Below, one piece after another: positions 26,608 to 35,310 of a stretch of DNA of 64,000 nt (its first letter is position 1; each line of letters begins with the position of its first letter). The stretch comes from Stappia sp. (GTDB lineage: Bacteria > Pseudomonadota > Alphaproteobacteria > Rhizobiales > Stappiaceae). The stretch is from assembly GCF_040110915.1 (NCBI RefSeq), contig NZ_CP157793.1, forward strand, positions 1,128,939 through 1,192,938. The letters run 5' to 3'. Position numbers and translations under genes: made by a program. The notes below the pieces were generated by a model that saw only the letters and a program-made list of their open reading frames with translations, had not been told where the DNA came from and searched no databases.

Positions 26608-27930
26608 ATGCGTATTGCGATGATCGGAACCGGATACGTCGGTCTCGTCTCGGGCGTCTGTTTTTCCGAATTCGGCTTCGATGTGACCTGCGTCGATGTC
26701 GACGCGGACAAGATCGCGCGGCTGAAGGCGGGCGAGGTTCCGATCTACGAGCCGGGTCTCGACGATCTGATCGACCGGAATCTCAAGGCCGGCCGTCTTG
26801 CCTTCACGACCGCCTTCGACGAGGCGGTCGCGGCCGCCGACGTGGTGTTCGTCGCCGTGGGGACCCCGTCGCGGCGCGGCGACGGCGAGGCGGATCTGAC
26901 CTATGTCTTCGAGGCGGCCCGCCAGATCGCCCGCGCGATGCGGCCCGAGACCGTCGTCGTCGTCAAGTCGACGGTCGTCGTCGGGACCTGCCGGAAGGTC
27001 GCCGAGATCATTCGCGCGGAGCGCCCCGGCGTGGCCTTTTCGGTCGCCTCCAATCCGGAGTTCCTGCGCGAGGGCTCGGCGATCGAGGATTTCATGCGGC
27101 CCGACCGCGTGGTCGTGGGGGCGGAGGACGCGCGCGCCGAGGACGTGCTGCGGCGCCTCTACCGGCCGCTCTACCTGCGCGAGACGCCGATCCTGGTGTC
27201 GACCCTGGAAAACGCGGAACTGACGAAATACGCGGCCAACGCGTTCCTGGCGCTCAAGATCACCTTCATCAACGAAATCGCCGACCTGTGCGAAAAGGTC
27301 GGCGCCGACGTGCAGAAGGTGGCGAGCGGGATCGGCCTCGACAAGCGGATCGGCGGCAAGTTCCTGCATGCCGGACCCGGCTACGGCGGCTCGTGCTTTC
27401 CCAAGGACACCAGCGCGCTGGCCGCGACGGGTCAGCGCCACGGGGCGCCCTTGCGTCTGGTCGAGACCACCATCGACGTGAACGACCGCCGCAAGCGCGA
27501 CATGGCCCAGCGGATCCTGGCAAGCCTCGGGCCGGAGCCGGCGGGCAAGACCGTCGGCATGCTCGGCATCGCCTTCAAGCCGAACACCGATGACGTGCGC
27601 GACGCGCCGTCCCTGGCGATCGTGCCGGCGCTGCAGGCCGCCGGCGTGCAGGTGATCGCGCACGATCCGGAAGCCCGCGCACAGGCCGAACCGCTGCTTC
27701 CGGGCCTTGAGTGGCGGGACGACCCCTATGAGGTCGCCGACGCGGCGGACGCCGTCGCCGTGCTGACGGAATGGAATGTCTATCGCGGGCTTTCGCTTTC
27801 CGAGATCGCGCGGCGCATGCGCGGGCGTGCCGTGGTCGACATGCGCAATATCTGGCAGGCCTCGGACGCGGCGGAGGCCGGGCTCAGTTATCGCGGGATC
27901 GGCAAGGGTGCCGTGGGCGGCGGGATCTGA
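26608..27930 (+). CDS. ugd: UDP-glucose 6-dehydrogenase
   Basis: This 440-residue member of the UDP-glucose/GDP-mannose dehydrogenase family oxidises UDP-glucose to UDP-glucuronate with two NAD. The N-terminal Rossmann motif is GTGYVG (7-12), the catalytic cysteine is C263 in GPGYGGSCFPKD, and the conserved block SNPEFLREGSAIEDF covers 148-162. The ATG at 26608 has an excellent GGAGGTGTC ribosome site; the longer open frame upstream is not needed. It is the first gene of a probable ugd-cysQ unit, with cysQ starting 44 bp downstream. The product is a standard precursor for acidic capsules. Confidence 0.92.
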   Translation: MRIAMIGTGYVGLVSGVCFSEFGFDVTCVDVDADKIARLKAGEVPIYEPGLDDLIDRNLKAGRLAFTTAFDEAVAAADVVFVAVGTPSRRGDGEADLTYVFEAARQIARAMRPETVVVVKSTVVVGTCRKVAEIIRAERPGVAFSVASNPEFLREGSAIEDFMRPDRVVVGAEDARAEDVLRRLYRPLYLRETPILVSTLENAELTKYAANAFLALKITFINEIADLCEKVGADVQKVASGIGLDKRIGGKFLHAGPGYGGSCFPKDTSALAATGQRHGAPLRLVETTIDVNDRRKRDMAQRILASLGPEPAGKTVGMLGIAFKPNTDDVRDAPSLAIVPALQAAGVQVIAHDPEARAQAEPLLPGLEWRDDPYEVADAADAVAVLTEWNVYRGLSLSEIARRMRGRAVVDMRNIWQASDAAEAGLSYRGIGKGAVGGGI

Positions 27931-27974
27931 CGACCCGCCGCACGACAACGGAAACGGAAAGGGCGGGTGCCAGC

Positions 27975-28829
27975 ATGAAGCCATCGACGGAGCTGGAGGG
28001 GCTCGCCCGTTTGTGTATCGCCGCCGGCGAGGCGATCCTGAGCCATGCGCAGGCCGGGCTCACGGTGGAGTGCAAGGGCGACGAAAGCCCGGTCACCGAG
28101 GCCGACCGGGCCGCGGAAGAGATCGTGCTGGCCGGATTGCGCGCGGCCTTTCCGGATATCCCGGTGGTCGCGGAAGAGGCCGCGGCGGCCGGAGAGGTCC
28201 CTGAGATTTCCGGGAAATTCTTCCTCGTCGATCCCCTCGACGGAACGCGGGAATTCGTCGCCGGTCGTCCCGACTACACGGTGAATGTCGCGCTGATCGA
28301 AGCGGGGACGCCCGTCATGGGCGTGGTTCACGCCCCGGCGCGCGGCGAGATCTTCGCCGGCGACACCCGGACGGCGCGCGGGGATGCCGGCGGCGGGGCG
28401 GACGCCTGGGCCGCGCGGGTGGACGAGGGGCGGATCGGCGACTGGCGGCGGATCTGCGTGCGCAGGCCGGTGCCGGCGCATCCGGTCGCCGTGGCGAGCC
28501 GCTCGCATCGCGACGAACAGATCGACGGTCTGCTCGACCGCATGGCCATCGGCGAGCGTGTCAGCATCGGATCCTCCCTCAAGTTCTGCATGCTCGCCGA
28601 AGGGGCGGCGGATTTCTATCCGCGCTTCGGGCGCACGATGGAATGGGACACGGCGGCGGGACACGCGGTTCTCGCGGCGGCCGGCGGGCTGGTGACCGCG
28701 CTTGACGGAACGCCCTTCGCCTATGGCAAGCGGCGCCAGGCGCAGGACGCGGACTTCGCGAACCCCGGCTTCCTCGCGGCTGCCACGCGCGCCCTGATCG
28801 ATCGGGCCGTGGCCGCGCTGGCGGACTGA
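27975..28829 (+). CDS. cysQ: 3'(2'),5'-bisphosphate nucleotidase CysQ
   Basis: This inositol-monophosphatase-fold enzyme (284 residues) hydrolyses PAP, the by-product of PAPS use, and so protects sulfation or sulfate reduction. The metal-binding motif DPLDGT is at 86-91, preceded by EE at the first metal site ([10 protein letters not shown]) and [12 protein letters not shown] (38-49), with a C-terminal [15 protein letters not shown]. It lies between ugd and cysD on the same strand, which links polysaccharide precursor supply with activated sulfate. Confidence 0.9.
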   Translation: MKPSTELEGLARLCIAAGEAILSHAQAGLTVECKGDESPVTEADRAAEEIVLAGLRAAFPDIPVVAEEAAAAGEVPEISGKFFLVDPLDGTREFVAGRPDYTVNVALIEAGTPVMGVVHAPARGEIFAGDTRTARGDAGGGADAWAARVDEGRIGDWRRICVRRPVPAHPVAVASRSHRDEQIDGLLDRMAIGERVSIGSSLKFCMLAEGAADFYPRFGRTMEWDTAAGHAVLAAAGGLVTALDGTPFAYGKRRQAQDADFANPGFLAAATRALIDRAVAALAD

Positions 28830-28871
28830 TCGGCGAACCGGCCCTTCGGCCCCCTGGCGTCTTCTCGGCAT

Positions 28872-28894
28872 TTCCGGAAAAGGGTTTTCTGGAA
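28872..28894. promoter_or_regulatory. Imperfect inverted repeat between cysQ and cysD
   Basis: TTCCGGAAAA and TTTTCTGGAA are separated by GGG and pair with one G-T mismatch. A is abundant after it on the plus strand, so it would act as a terminator only for minus-strand transcripts. It could equally be a dyad operator for the cysD promoter, about 100 bp upstream of cysD. Confidence 0.35.
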
Positions 28895-28996
28895 AAAACG
28901 GTTACCCCTGCCCGAATAATCGCAATCCGGTTCCTCCCACAGGCACGACTGTCCTTCTAGCCTCAAGATCAAAGAGGTTCTGGACGGAGTGCCGAT

Positions 28997-29911
28997 ATGA
29001 ATATGGAGGTGGTGCGGCGAAGCAACCTGCGGCGTCTGGAGGCGGAAAGCATCCAGATCATTCGCGAGGTCGCGGCCGAATTTCGCAATCCGGTGATGCT
29101 TTACTCCATCGGCAAGGATTCGGCGGTGATGCTGCATCTGGCGATGAAGGCGTTTTACCCGTCGAAGCCGCCGTTTCCGCTGATGCATATCGACACCACC
29201 TGGAAGTTCCAGGAGATGATCCGCTTTCGCGACGACATGGCGAAGCGGCTTGGCCTCGATCTCATCGTGCACACCAACGCGGAAGGGCTGGAACGCGGGA
29301 TCAACCCGCTCGATCACGGCTCGTCGGTGCACACCCAGGTGATGAAGACCGAGGCGCTGAAGCAGGCGCTCACCAAACACGGCTTCGACGCGGCCTTCGG
29401 CGGCGCGCGGCGCGACGAGGAAAAGAGCCGCGCCAAGGAACGGGTGTTTTCCTTCCGCACGGCCGCGCACGGCTGGGACCCGAAGCACCAGCGCCCGGAA
29501 TTGTGGAACCTCTACAACGCCCGGATTTCACAGGGCGAGTCCATCCGCGCGTTCCCGCTGTCGAACTGGACCGAGCTCGACATCTGGCAATACATCCTGA
29601 CCGAGAACATCGAGATCGTGCCGCTCTATCTCGCGGCCCCGCGCCCGGTGATCGAGCGCGACGGCATGCTGATCATGGTCGACGACGACCGCCTCAAGCT
29701 GCGCCCCGGCGAGGTGGTGCGCGAGCGCATGATCCGCTTCCGCACGCTGGGCTGCTATCCGCTGACCGGTGCCATCGAATCCGATGCCGACACACTGCCG
29801 GCGATCGTCCGCGAAATGCTCATCGCCCGCACCTCCGAGCGGCAGGGCCGTCTGATCGACCGCGACGAGAGCGCCTCCATGGAAAAGAAGAAGCGCGAGG
29901 GGTACTTCTGA
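28997..29911 (+). CDS. cysD: Sulfate adenylyltransferase subunit 2 (CysD)
   Basis: This PP-loop ATP pyrophosphatase subunit (304 residues) forms APS from sulfate and ATP together with CysN. The PP-loop is at about 35-42 ([11 protein letters not shown]), followed by [23 protein letters not shown] late block [11 protein letters not shown] and the C-terminal KKKREGYF tail are typical of CysD. It is followed 2 bp after its stop by cysNC, making a tight operon. Confidence 0.95.
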   Translation: MNMEVVRRSNLRRLEAESIQIIREVAAEFRNPVMLYSIGKDSAVMLHLAMKAFYPSKPPFPLMHIDTTWKFQEMIRFRDDMAKRLGLDLIVHTNAEGLERGINPLDHGSSVHTQVMKTEALKQALTKHGFDAAFGGARRDEEKSRAKERVFSFRTAAHGWDPKHQRPELWNLYNARISQGESIRAFPLSNWTELDIWQYILTENIEIVPLYLAAPRPVIERDGMLIMVDDDRLKLRPGEVVRERMIRFRTLGCYPLTGAIESDADTLPAIVREMLIARTSERQGRLIDRDESASMEKKKREGYF

Positions 29912-29913
29912 TC

Positions 29914-31818
29914 ATGAGCGCGACACTGCATGAAAAGGCGACCGATTCGGCCGTTCTGGATTACATCGCCGCCCAGGAGGGCAAGGACCAGCTGCGCTTT
30001 CTGACCTGCGGCTCCGTCGACGACGGCAAGTCGACGCTGATCGGCCGGCTGCTGTTCGATTCCAAGCTCATCTTCGAGGATCAGCTCTCGGCGCTGGAGC
30101 GCGATTCGCGCCGCCATGGCACGGTCGGCGAGGACATCGACCTCGCTCTGCTCGTCGACGGCCTGGAGGCCGAGCGCGAGCAGGGCATCACCATCGACGT
30201 GGCCTATCGTTTCTTCGCCACCGACAAGCGCAGGTTCATCGTGGCCGACACGCCCGGCCACGAGCAGTACACGCGCAACATGGCGACCGGCGCCTCGACC
30301 GCCGATCTCGCCGTGCTGCTGGTCGACGCGCGCAACGGCCTGATGACTCAGACGCGCCGTCACGCCTATATCGCGTCGCTTCTGGGGATCCGGCACGTGG
30401 TTCTGGCGGTCAACAAGATCGACCTCGTCGATTTCTCCCGGGCGCGTTTCGAGGAAATCCGCGCGGAGTTCGCCGCCTTCGCCAGCGGCTTCGACTTCGA
30501 CACGCTGGTCGCGATCCCGATGTCCGCGCGCTTCGGCGACAACGTGACGACGCCGGGCGAGCGCATGCCCTGGTACGAGGGGCCGACGCTGCTTGCGCAT
30601 CTGGAAACGGTTCCGGTGGATGATCACGCCCTCGACGCGCCGTTTCGCTTTCCCGTCCAGTGGGTGAACCGGCCGAACCTCGACTTTCGCGGCTACAGCG
30701 GAACGGTGGCGGGCGGGCGCGTCGCGGTGGGCGACGCGGTGGTCGTCGCCGGCTCGGGAAGGACGTCGAAGGTGCGCCGGATCATCGGCGCGAGCGGTGA
30801 TGTGTCCTCGGCGCGGGTGGGCGAGGCGATCACCCTGACGCTCGACGACGAGATCGACATCTCCCGCGGGGATGTGCTCGCGGCCTCCGACGCGCGGCCC
30901 GAGGTGGCCGACCAGATGGCGGCCCATCTTATCTGGATGGCCGACGACGCGCTGCTGCCCGGCCGATCCTACTATCTCAAGAGCGGCGCGCGCACGGTCG
31001 CGGCGACGGTGACGGAGATCAAGCACAAGATCAACGTCAACACCTTCGAGCATGTGGCGGGAAAATCGCTGGCGCTCAACGAGATCGCCTTCTGCAACCT
31101 CGCGCTCGCCGCGCCGATCGCCTTCGACCCTTACGAGGAAAACCGCGAGACGGGCGCCTTCATCCTGATCGACCGGCTGACCAACGCCACCGTGGCGGCC
31201 GGCATGGTGTGGTATGCGCTGCGCCGGGCGAGCAACATCCACTGGCAGGCGCTCGACGTCGACAAGGCGGCGCGCGCCGACCGGCTGGGCCAGGCGCCGG
31301 TGGTGCTGTGGTTCACCGGCCTGTCCGGCTCGGGCAAGTCGACCATCGCCTCCATCGTGGAGAAGAAGCTGCACCTTCAGGGCAAGCTCACCTACACGCT
31401 GGACGGCGATAACATCCGCCACGGGCTGAACCGCGATCTCGGCTTCACCGACGCCGACCGGGTGGAGAACATCCGCCGGGTCGGGGAGGTGGCGAAACTC
31501 TTCACCGAGGCCGGGCTGGTGACGCTGGTCTCCTTCATCTCGCCCTTCCGCGCCGAGCGGAAGATGGTCCGCGATATGCTCGGCGACGACGAGTTCGTGG
31601 AGATCTTCGTCGACACGCCGATCGAGGACTGCCGGCGCCGGGATCCGAAGGGGCTCTACAGGAAGGCCGACGCGGGGGAGTTGCCCAACTTCACGGGCGT
31701 GGACAGTCCCTATGAACCGCCGGAGGCGCCCGAACTGCGCCTCGCCACGGTGGGCCGCGATCCCGAGACGATCGCCGACGAGGTGATCGCCTATCTTTCG
31801 GAGCGCAAGCTGATCTAG
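29914..31818 (+). CDS. cysNC: Bifunctional sulfate adenylyltransferase subunit 1 / APS kinase (CysNC)
   Basis: This 634-residue fusion has an N-terminal GTPase half (CysN) with loop GSVDDGKS (33-40), [12 protein letters not shown] and NKIDLVD, driving APS synthesis with CysD. The C-terminal APS kinase half (about 455-634) has loop GLSGSGKS and [15 protein letters not shown], making PAPS. This NodQ/CysNC arrangement is common in Alphaproteobacteria. Having APS kinase here allows PAPS for sulfate assimilation or for sulfated glycans, but no sulfotransferase is encoded in the window. The start ATG lies 2 bp after cysD. Confidence 0.95.
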   Translation: MSATLHEKATDSAVLDYIAAQEGKDQLRFLTCGSVDDGKSTLIGRLLFDSKLIFEDQLSALERDSRRHGTVGEDIDLALLVDGLEAEREQGITIDVAYRFFATDKRRFIVADTPGHEQYTRNMATGASTADLAVLLVDARNGLMTQTRRHAYIASLLGIRHVVLAVNKIDLVDFSRARFEEIRAEFAAFASGFDFDTLVAIPMSARFGDNVTTPGERMPWYEGPTLLAHLETVPVDDHALDAPFRFPVQWVNRPNLDFRGYSGTVAGGRVAVGDAVVVAGSGRTSKVRRIIGASGDVSSARVGEAITLTLDDEIDISRGDVLAASDARPEVADQMAAHLIWMADDALLPGRSYYLKSGARTVAATVTEIKHKINVNTFEHVAGKSLALNEIAFCNLALAAPIAFDPYEENRETGAFILIDRLTNATVAAGMVWYALRRASNIHWQALDVDKAARADRLGQAPVVLWFTGLSGSGKSTIASIVEKKLHLQGKLTYTLDGDNIRHGLNRDLGFTDADRVENIRRVGEVAKLFTEAGLVTLVSFISPFRAERKMVRDMLGDDEFVEIFVDTPIEDCRRRDPKGLYRKADAGELPNFTGVDSPYEPPEAPELRLATVGRDPETIADEVIAYLSERKLI

Positions 31819-31836
31819 GGCTGCGCTGTCTTCCCC

Positions 31837-31859
31837 GTCCGGGCCGCCCTGGCCCGGAC
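31837..31859 (+). terminator. GC-rich hairpin after cysNC, terminator-like
   Basis: A perfect 9-bp stem, GTCCGGGCC / GGCCCGGAC, with a 5-nt loop lies 19 bp after the cysNC stop. There is no T-run, so intrinsic termination is uncertain; it may protect the transcript end or act with Rho. Confidence 0.5.
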
Positions 31860-32012
31860 CTCTCCGACCCAAAGCTTGTTGGCCATGGCCGACTGCCCAG
31901 GGAATGGGCGCCTCTGGCGATATTTTCGGCAAGGCGTGAATCTGCTTGATCCTTGGGCATCGGCGCGGCAGTCTCAACGGCGAACCTGATAAAAACGCCA
32001 GTGGGGACTGTC

Positions 32013-33023
32013 ATGCGGAGATTGGTTGGATTTGCGCTCGCGCTTGGATTGGCCGCGCCCGCGGCCATGGCCGAGACGGAGATCAAGTTCACGCTCGATT
32101 GGAAGTTCGAGGCGCCGGCCGCGCCCTTCTTCATCGCCCAGGACAAGGGGTACTTCGAGGCGGAGGGCCTCAGCGTCACCATCGACAGCGGCGCGGGCTC
32201 GCGCGAGTCGATCCCCCGCGTGGCGACCGGCGCCTACGACATGGGCTTCGGCGACGTCAACGCGCTGATCAAGCTCATGGACGACCAGCCCGACCTCAAG
32301 GTCAAGGCGGTCATGATGGCCTATGAGCGCCCGCCCTTCGCGGTGATCGGCCGCAAGAGCCAGGGCGTGACCGAGGATCCCAAGTCGCTCGAGGGCAAGA
32401 CGCTCGGCGCCCCGCCGCCCGACGCGGCCTTCGGCCAGTGGCCGGCCTTCGTCGAGGTCGCTGGCCTCGACACCTCCGGCATGACCATCGAGAGCGTCGG
32501 GTTCCCGGTGCGCGAGCCGATGCTGGCGCAGGGCCAGGTCGACGCGATCTTCGGCTTTTCCTTCTCCTCGGTGATCAACCTGAAGGCGCAGGGCGTCGAC
32601 CCGGACGACATCTCGCTGATCCTGATGGGCGAGCACGGGCTCGACCTCTACGGCAACGTGGTGATGGTCAACACCGACTTCGCCGAGGCCAACCCGGAGG
32701 CGGTCAAGGGCTTCCTGCGGGCCCTGACCAAGGGGTTCCTCGACACCATCGCCGACCCGGCGGCGTCCGTGCCGCATGTGCTGGAGCGCAACGCCGTGCT
32801 CGACGAGGCGACGGAGATCGACCGCATCACCATGGCCGTGGAGGGCTCGATCGCGACGCCGGCGGTGAAGGCCAACGGCTTCGGCGGCGTGGACATGGAC
32901 AAGCTTGCCAAGTCCATCGACCACCTCAAGGTCTCCATGGGCGTGAGCGACACGCCGCCGGCGCCGGAGCGGATCTTCGATGCAAGCTACCTTCCGCCGC
33001 TCGAGGAGCGCATGATCAAGTAA
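32013..33023 (+). CDS. ABC importer substrate-binding protein (NMT1/SsuA/TauA type)
   Basis: This periplasmic binding protein (336 residues) carries a signal peptide MRRLVGFALALGLAAPAAMA. The mature start TEIKFTLDWKFEAPAAPFFI and the following QDKGYFEAEGLSVTI match the NMT1-like family, which binds sulfonates, taurine, nitrate or thiamine precursors. The ATG at 32013 is chosen because it gives the clean signal peptide. ATPase and permease genes follow. It lies just after the cys genes, so a sulfur-containing ligand is plausible, but the sequence does not prove it. Confidence 0.82.
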   Translation: MRRLVGFALALGLAAPAAMAETEIKFTLDWKFEAPAAPFFIAQDKGYFEAEGLSVTIDSGAGSRESIPRVATGAYDMGFGDVNALIKLMDDQPDLKVKAVMMAYERPPFAVIGRKSQGVTEDPKSLEGKTLGAPPPDAAFGQWPAFVEVAGLDTSGMTIESVGFPVREPMLAQGQVDAIFGFSFSSVINLKAQGVDPDDISLILMGEHGLDLYGNVVMVNTDFAEANPEAVKGFLRALTKGFLDTIADPAASVPHVLERNAVLDEATEIDRITMAVEGSIATPAVKANGFGGVDMDKLAKSIDHLKVSMGVSDTPPAPERIFDASYLPPLEERMIK

Positions 33024-33029
33024 GGCCCG

Positions 33030-33056
33030 GGCGCGGCGTGGTCCTCGGGCCGCGCC
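33030..33056 (+). promoter_or_regulatory. Stable hairpin directly after the binding-protein gene
   Basis: GGCGCGGC and GCCGCGCC form an 8-bp GC stem with an 11-nt loop, beginning 7 bp after the stop. No T-run follows. Hairpins at this place in ABC operons often stabilise the upstream message so that the binding protein is made in excess. Confidence 0.5.
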
Positions 33057-33235
33057 GCCCTGTTGCCGGGATCGCGAGGCGCCGCCGCCGCGATGCCGGC
33101 ACCCGGCCCAGACCGTCGGGCGGCCGCGTCCAGGGGCGCGCAAGGCGGTTCGGGCCGCATCGGGCGCGTCGAGCCGGACCGGGTCGGCACTCAAGCTCCA
33201 AGAAGAAGCTCCAAGAAGATCATGAAAGAAGCTCC

Positions 33236-34033
33236 GTGACCGGATTTGTGGAATTGCGCGATGTTCGCCTGGCCTATGGCGCGCAGGCCGGCGGGGAGGG
33301 GACCCTTGCCCTCGATGACGTGACGATGCGCGTGCGCAAGGGCGAGTTCGCCGCCGTGGTCGGCCCCTCGGGATGCGGCAAGTCGACCCTGATGAAACTC
33401 GCGACCGGCCTGATCCGGCCGCAGGCGGGCACCGTGGAGGTGGCCGGCAAGGAGGTGGACGGCCCCGTCTCCGTGGCCGGCATGGCCTTCCAGAACCCCT
33501 CCATGCTGCCCTGGCGAACGACCTTGAAGAACGTGATGCTGCCGCTGGAGATCGTGCAGCCGCACCGTCGCAAGATTCGGCGCGAGCGCGCGGCCTACGT
33601 CAAGCGCGCGGAGGATCTCCTGGAGATCGTCGGGCTGAAGGGGTTTGGCGACCGGTTCCCCTGGCAATTGTCCGGGGGCATGCAGCAGCGCGCGAACCTG
33701 TGCCGTGCGCTGGTGCATGATCCGGCCCTCCTGATGCTGGACGAGCCGTTCGGGGCGCTGGACGCCTTCACGCGCGAGGAACTGTGGCAGGTGATGCGCG
33801 ATCTGCATGCGGAAAAGCAGTTCACCGTCATCCTGGTCACCCACGATCTGCGCGAGGCGGTGTTTCTCGCCGACCGGGTGTTCGTGATGAGTGCGCGTCC
33901 GGGCAGGATCGTCGTGGAGCGGGAGGTCGGTTTCGAGCGGCCCCGTCCCATCGACCTGACCTATGAGGCGGAGTTCAACGACATCGTTCACGAATTGCGC
34001 GGTCATATCGCGGACGCGAGGGCGGCGGCATGA
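33236..34033 (+). CDS. ABC importer ATP-binding protein (SsuB/TauB type)
   Basis: This 265-residue ATPase has Walker A GPSGCGKSTLM, Q-loop FQNPSMLPWRTTLKNV, signature LSGGMQQR, Walker B LLMLDEPFGALD and switch HDLREAVFLADRV. The frame is open far upstream, but protein-like sequence begins at the GTG at 33236 (VTGFVELRDVRLAYG). A tiny ATG frame of five codons ends on top of this GTG, which may be chance. It overlaps the permease gene by ATGA, so the two are coupled. Confidence 0.9.
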   Translation: MTGFVELRDVRLAYGAQAGGEGTLALDDVTMRVRKGEFAAVVGPSGCGKSTLMKLATGLIRPQAGTVEVAGKEVDGPVSVAGMAFQNPSMLPWRTTLKNVMLPLEIVQPHRRKIRRERAAYVKRAEDLLEIVGLKGFGDRFPWQLSGGMQQRANLCRALVHDPALLMLDEPFGALDAFTREELWQVMRDLHAEKQFTVILVTHDLREAVFLADRVFVMSARPGRIVVEREVGFERPRPIDLTYEAEFNDIVHELRGHIADARAAA

Positions 34034-34791
34034 GCGAACGCTGGATCAAGCTTGCCCCCTGGGTCTGGACGCTCGGCCTGTTCGCCGTCTGGGAAGGCGC
34101 GGTGCAGGCCTTCGACATCGCGGTCTACATCCTGCCCGCGCCCTCGGACATTTATGTCGCCATCGTCAAATACTGGACGGCGATCTGGACCAATTCCATC
34201 CAGACGCTGTGGACCACCACACTCGGCTTTCTGCTCGCCGTCGTCGGCGGACTGGCGCTGGGGCTGGCGATCGGCTGGAGCCGGGCGATCTACGCCGGGC
34301 TCTACCCCTTGATGATCGGTTTCAACTCGATCCCCAAGGTGGCCGTGGTACCGATCCTGGTGATCTGGTTCGGCATCGGCACGGTCCCGGCCGTTCTCAC
34401 CGCCTTCCTGATCGCCTTCTTCCCGATCGTCGTGAACGTGGCGACGGGGCTGGCCACCATCGAGCCGGAAATGGAGGACGTGCTGCGCGCGCTGGGCGCG
34501 AAGAAGATGGACATCATGCTCAAGGTCGGCATCCCGCGCTCCATGCCGTATTTCTTCGGCTCGCTGAAGATCGCGATCACGCTGGCCTTCGTCGGCTCGG
34601 TGATCTCCGAGACGGTGGCCGCGAATTCCGGCATCGGCCACATGATGCTGGCGGCACAGTCGCAGTTCAACGTGCCGCTGGTCTGGGCCGGCCTTGTTGC
34701 CCTCGCCGTGCTCGGCATCGGCATGTATGCGATCATGGCCTGGCTGGAAATGCGCCTCACCGGCTGGGCGCACCGCTCCGGGCGGCACTGA
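34030..34791 (+). CDS. ABC importer permease (SsuC/TauC type)
   Basis: This 253-residue inner-membrane protein has about six hydrophobic segments, for example LWTTTLGFLLAVVGGLALGL and VPAVLTAFLIAFFPIVVNVA. The cytoplasmic EAA-like loop is present (EMEDVLRALGAKKMDIMLKV), which contacts the ATPase. The family is BPD_transp_1, as in sulfonate, nitrate and HMP importers. It is the last gene of the three-gene importer unit. Confidence 0.9.
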   Translation: MSERWIKLAPWVWTLGLFAVWEGAVQAFDIAVYILPAPSDIYVAIVKYWTAIWTNSIQTLWTTTLGFLLAVVGGLALGLAIGWSRAIYAGLYPLMIGFNSIPKVAVVPILVIWFGIGTVPAVLTAFLIAFFPIVVNVATGLATIEPEMEDVLRALGAKKMDIMLKVGIPRSMPYFFGSLKIAITLAFVGSVISETVAANSGIGHMMLAAQSQFNVPLVWAGLVALAVLGIGMYAIMAWLEMRLTGWAHRSGRH

Positions 34792-34798
34792 GCCTCTC

Positions 34799-34837
34799 GC
34801 ACGCTGGCCCTCCCGCACGCTGACCCTGCCGCACGCC
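34799..34837. repeat. Short tandem repeat of a 16-bp unit
   Basis: CGCACGCTGGCCCTCC, CGCACGCTGACCCTGC and a partial CGCACGC follow one another just after the permease stop. It lies in the short gap between convergent genes and has no evident role. Confidence 0.6.
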
Positions 34838-34859
34838 GATGGCGCGCGGCCTGCCGGCG

Positions 34860-35306
34860 TCAGGGCCAGTGGCGGCCGTCGAAAAAGTCGGCCGGGATCG
34901 GGTCCATCGCCTCAAGCACGTTGGAGGCCGCACGGATGGCCTCGATCCGGGCCCAGTCGGCCATCGCCGCCGCATGGCGGCTGCGCAGGTCGTCCGGCCA
35001 GTCGGCCGGGTCGGGCCCGTGGGCCAGCGTGGCCTGCAGCCCGGCGGCCAACGTGTTGCGCTGCCGGTGTTCGCTCATCACGGCGAGAATGCGCCGTTCC
35101 GCTTCCCGCTTCACTTCCGTCGCCATCGGCCCCGTGTCCGGCGTATCGGACAGGCTTTCGAGGATCGCGCGCGCTTGCGCTTCCGTGGTTGCGCCGGCAA
35201 CGAGGCGGCCCTCTACCCAGAATTGACCGGGATGCGCGTCCGGGCCGGTGTATCGCGGAAACCTTTCCGGCGGGAGCTGCGGTTCGCTGACAGTCGAATG
35301 CGTCAT
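34860..35306 (-). CDS. Small phage-tail-like protein of unknown function
   Basis: This acidic, helix-rich protein has 148 residues. The central and C-terminal parts (EVKREAERRILAVMSEHRQR, then ADWARIEAIRAASNVLEAM) resemble a helical module seen in small phage tail and tail-fibre-assembly proteins; this recognition is from memory and is moderate. The ATG at 35306 lies 4 bp after the stop of the DUF2793 gene, so the pair is almost certainly co-expressed. No other phage structural genes are present nearby. It may be a chaperone or accessory of the larger fibre-like protein. Confidence 0.6.
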   Translation of the reverse strand: MTHSTVSEPQLPPERFPRYTGPDAHPGQFWVEGRLVAGATTEAQARAILESLSDTPDTGPMATEVKREAERRILAVMSEHRQRNTLAAGLQATLAHGPDPADWPDDLRSRHAAAMADWARIEAIRAASNVLEAMDPIPADFFDGRHWP

Positions 35307-35310
35307 GGGA

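Noticed and set aside
31837..31859. Classical Rho-independent terminator after cysNC
   Set aside because: The stem is strong, but there is no T-run after it; listed only as terminator-like. The same holds for the hairpins at 44788, 49211 and 62482.
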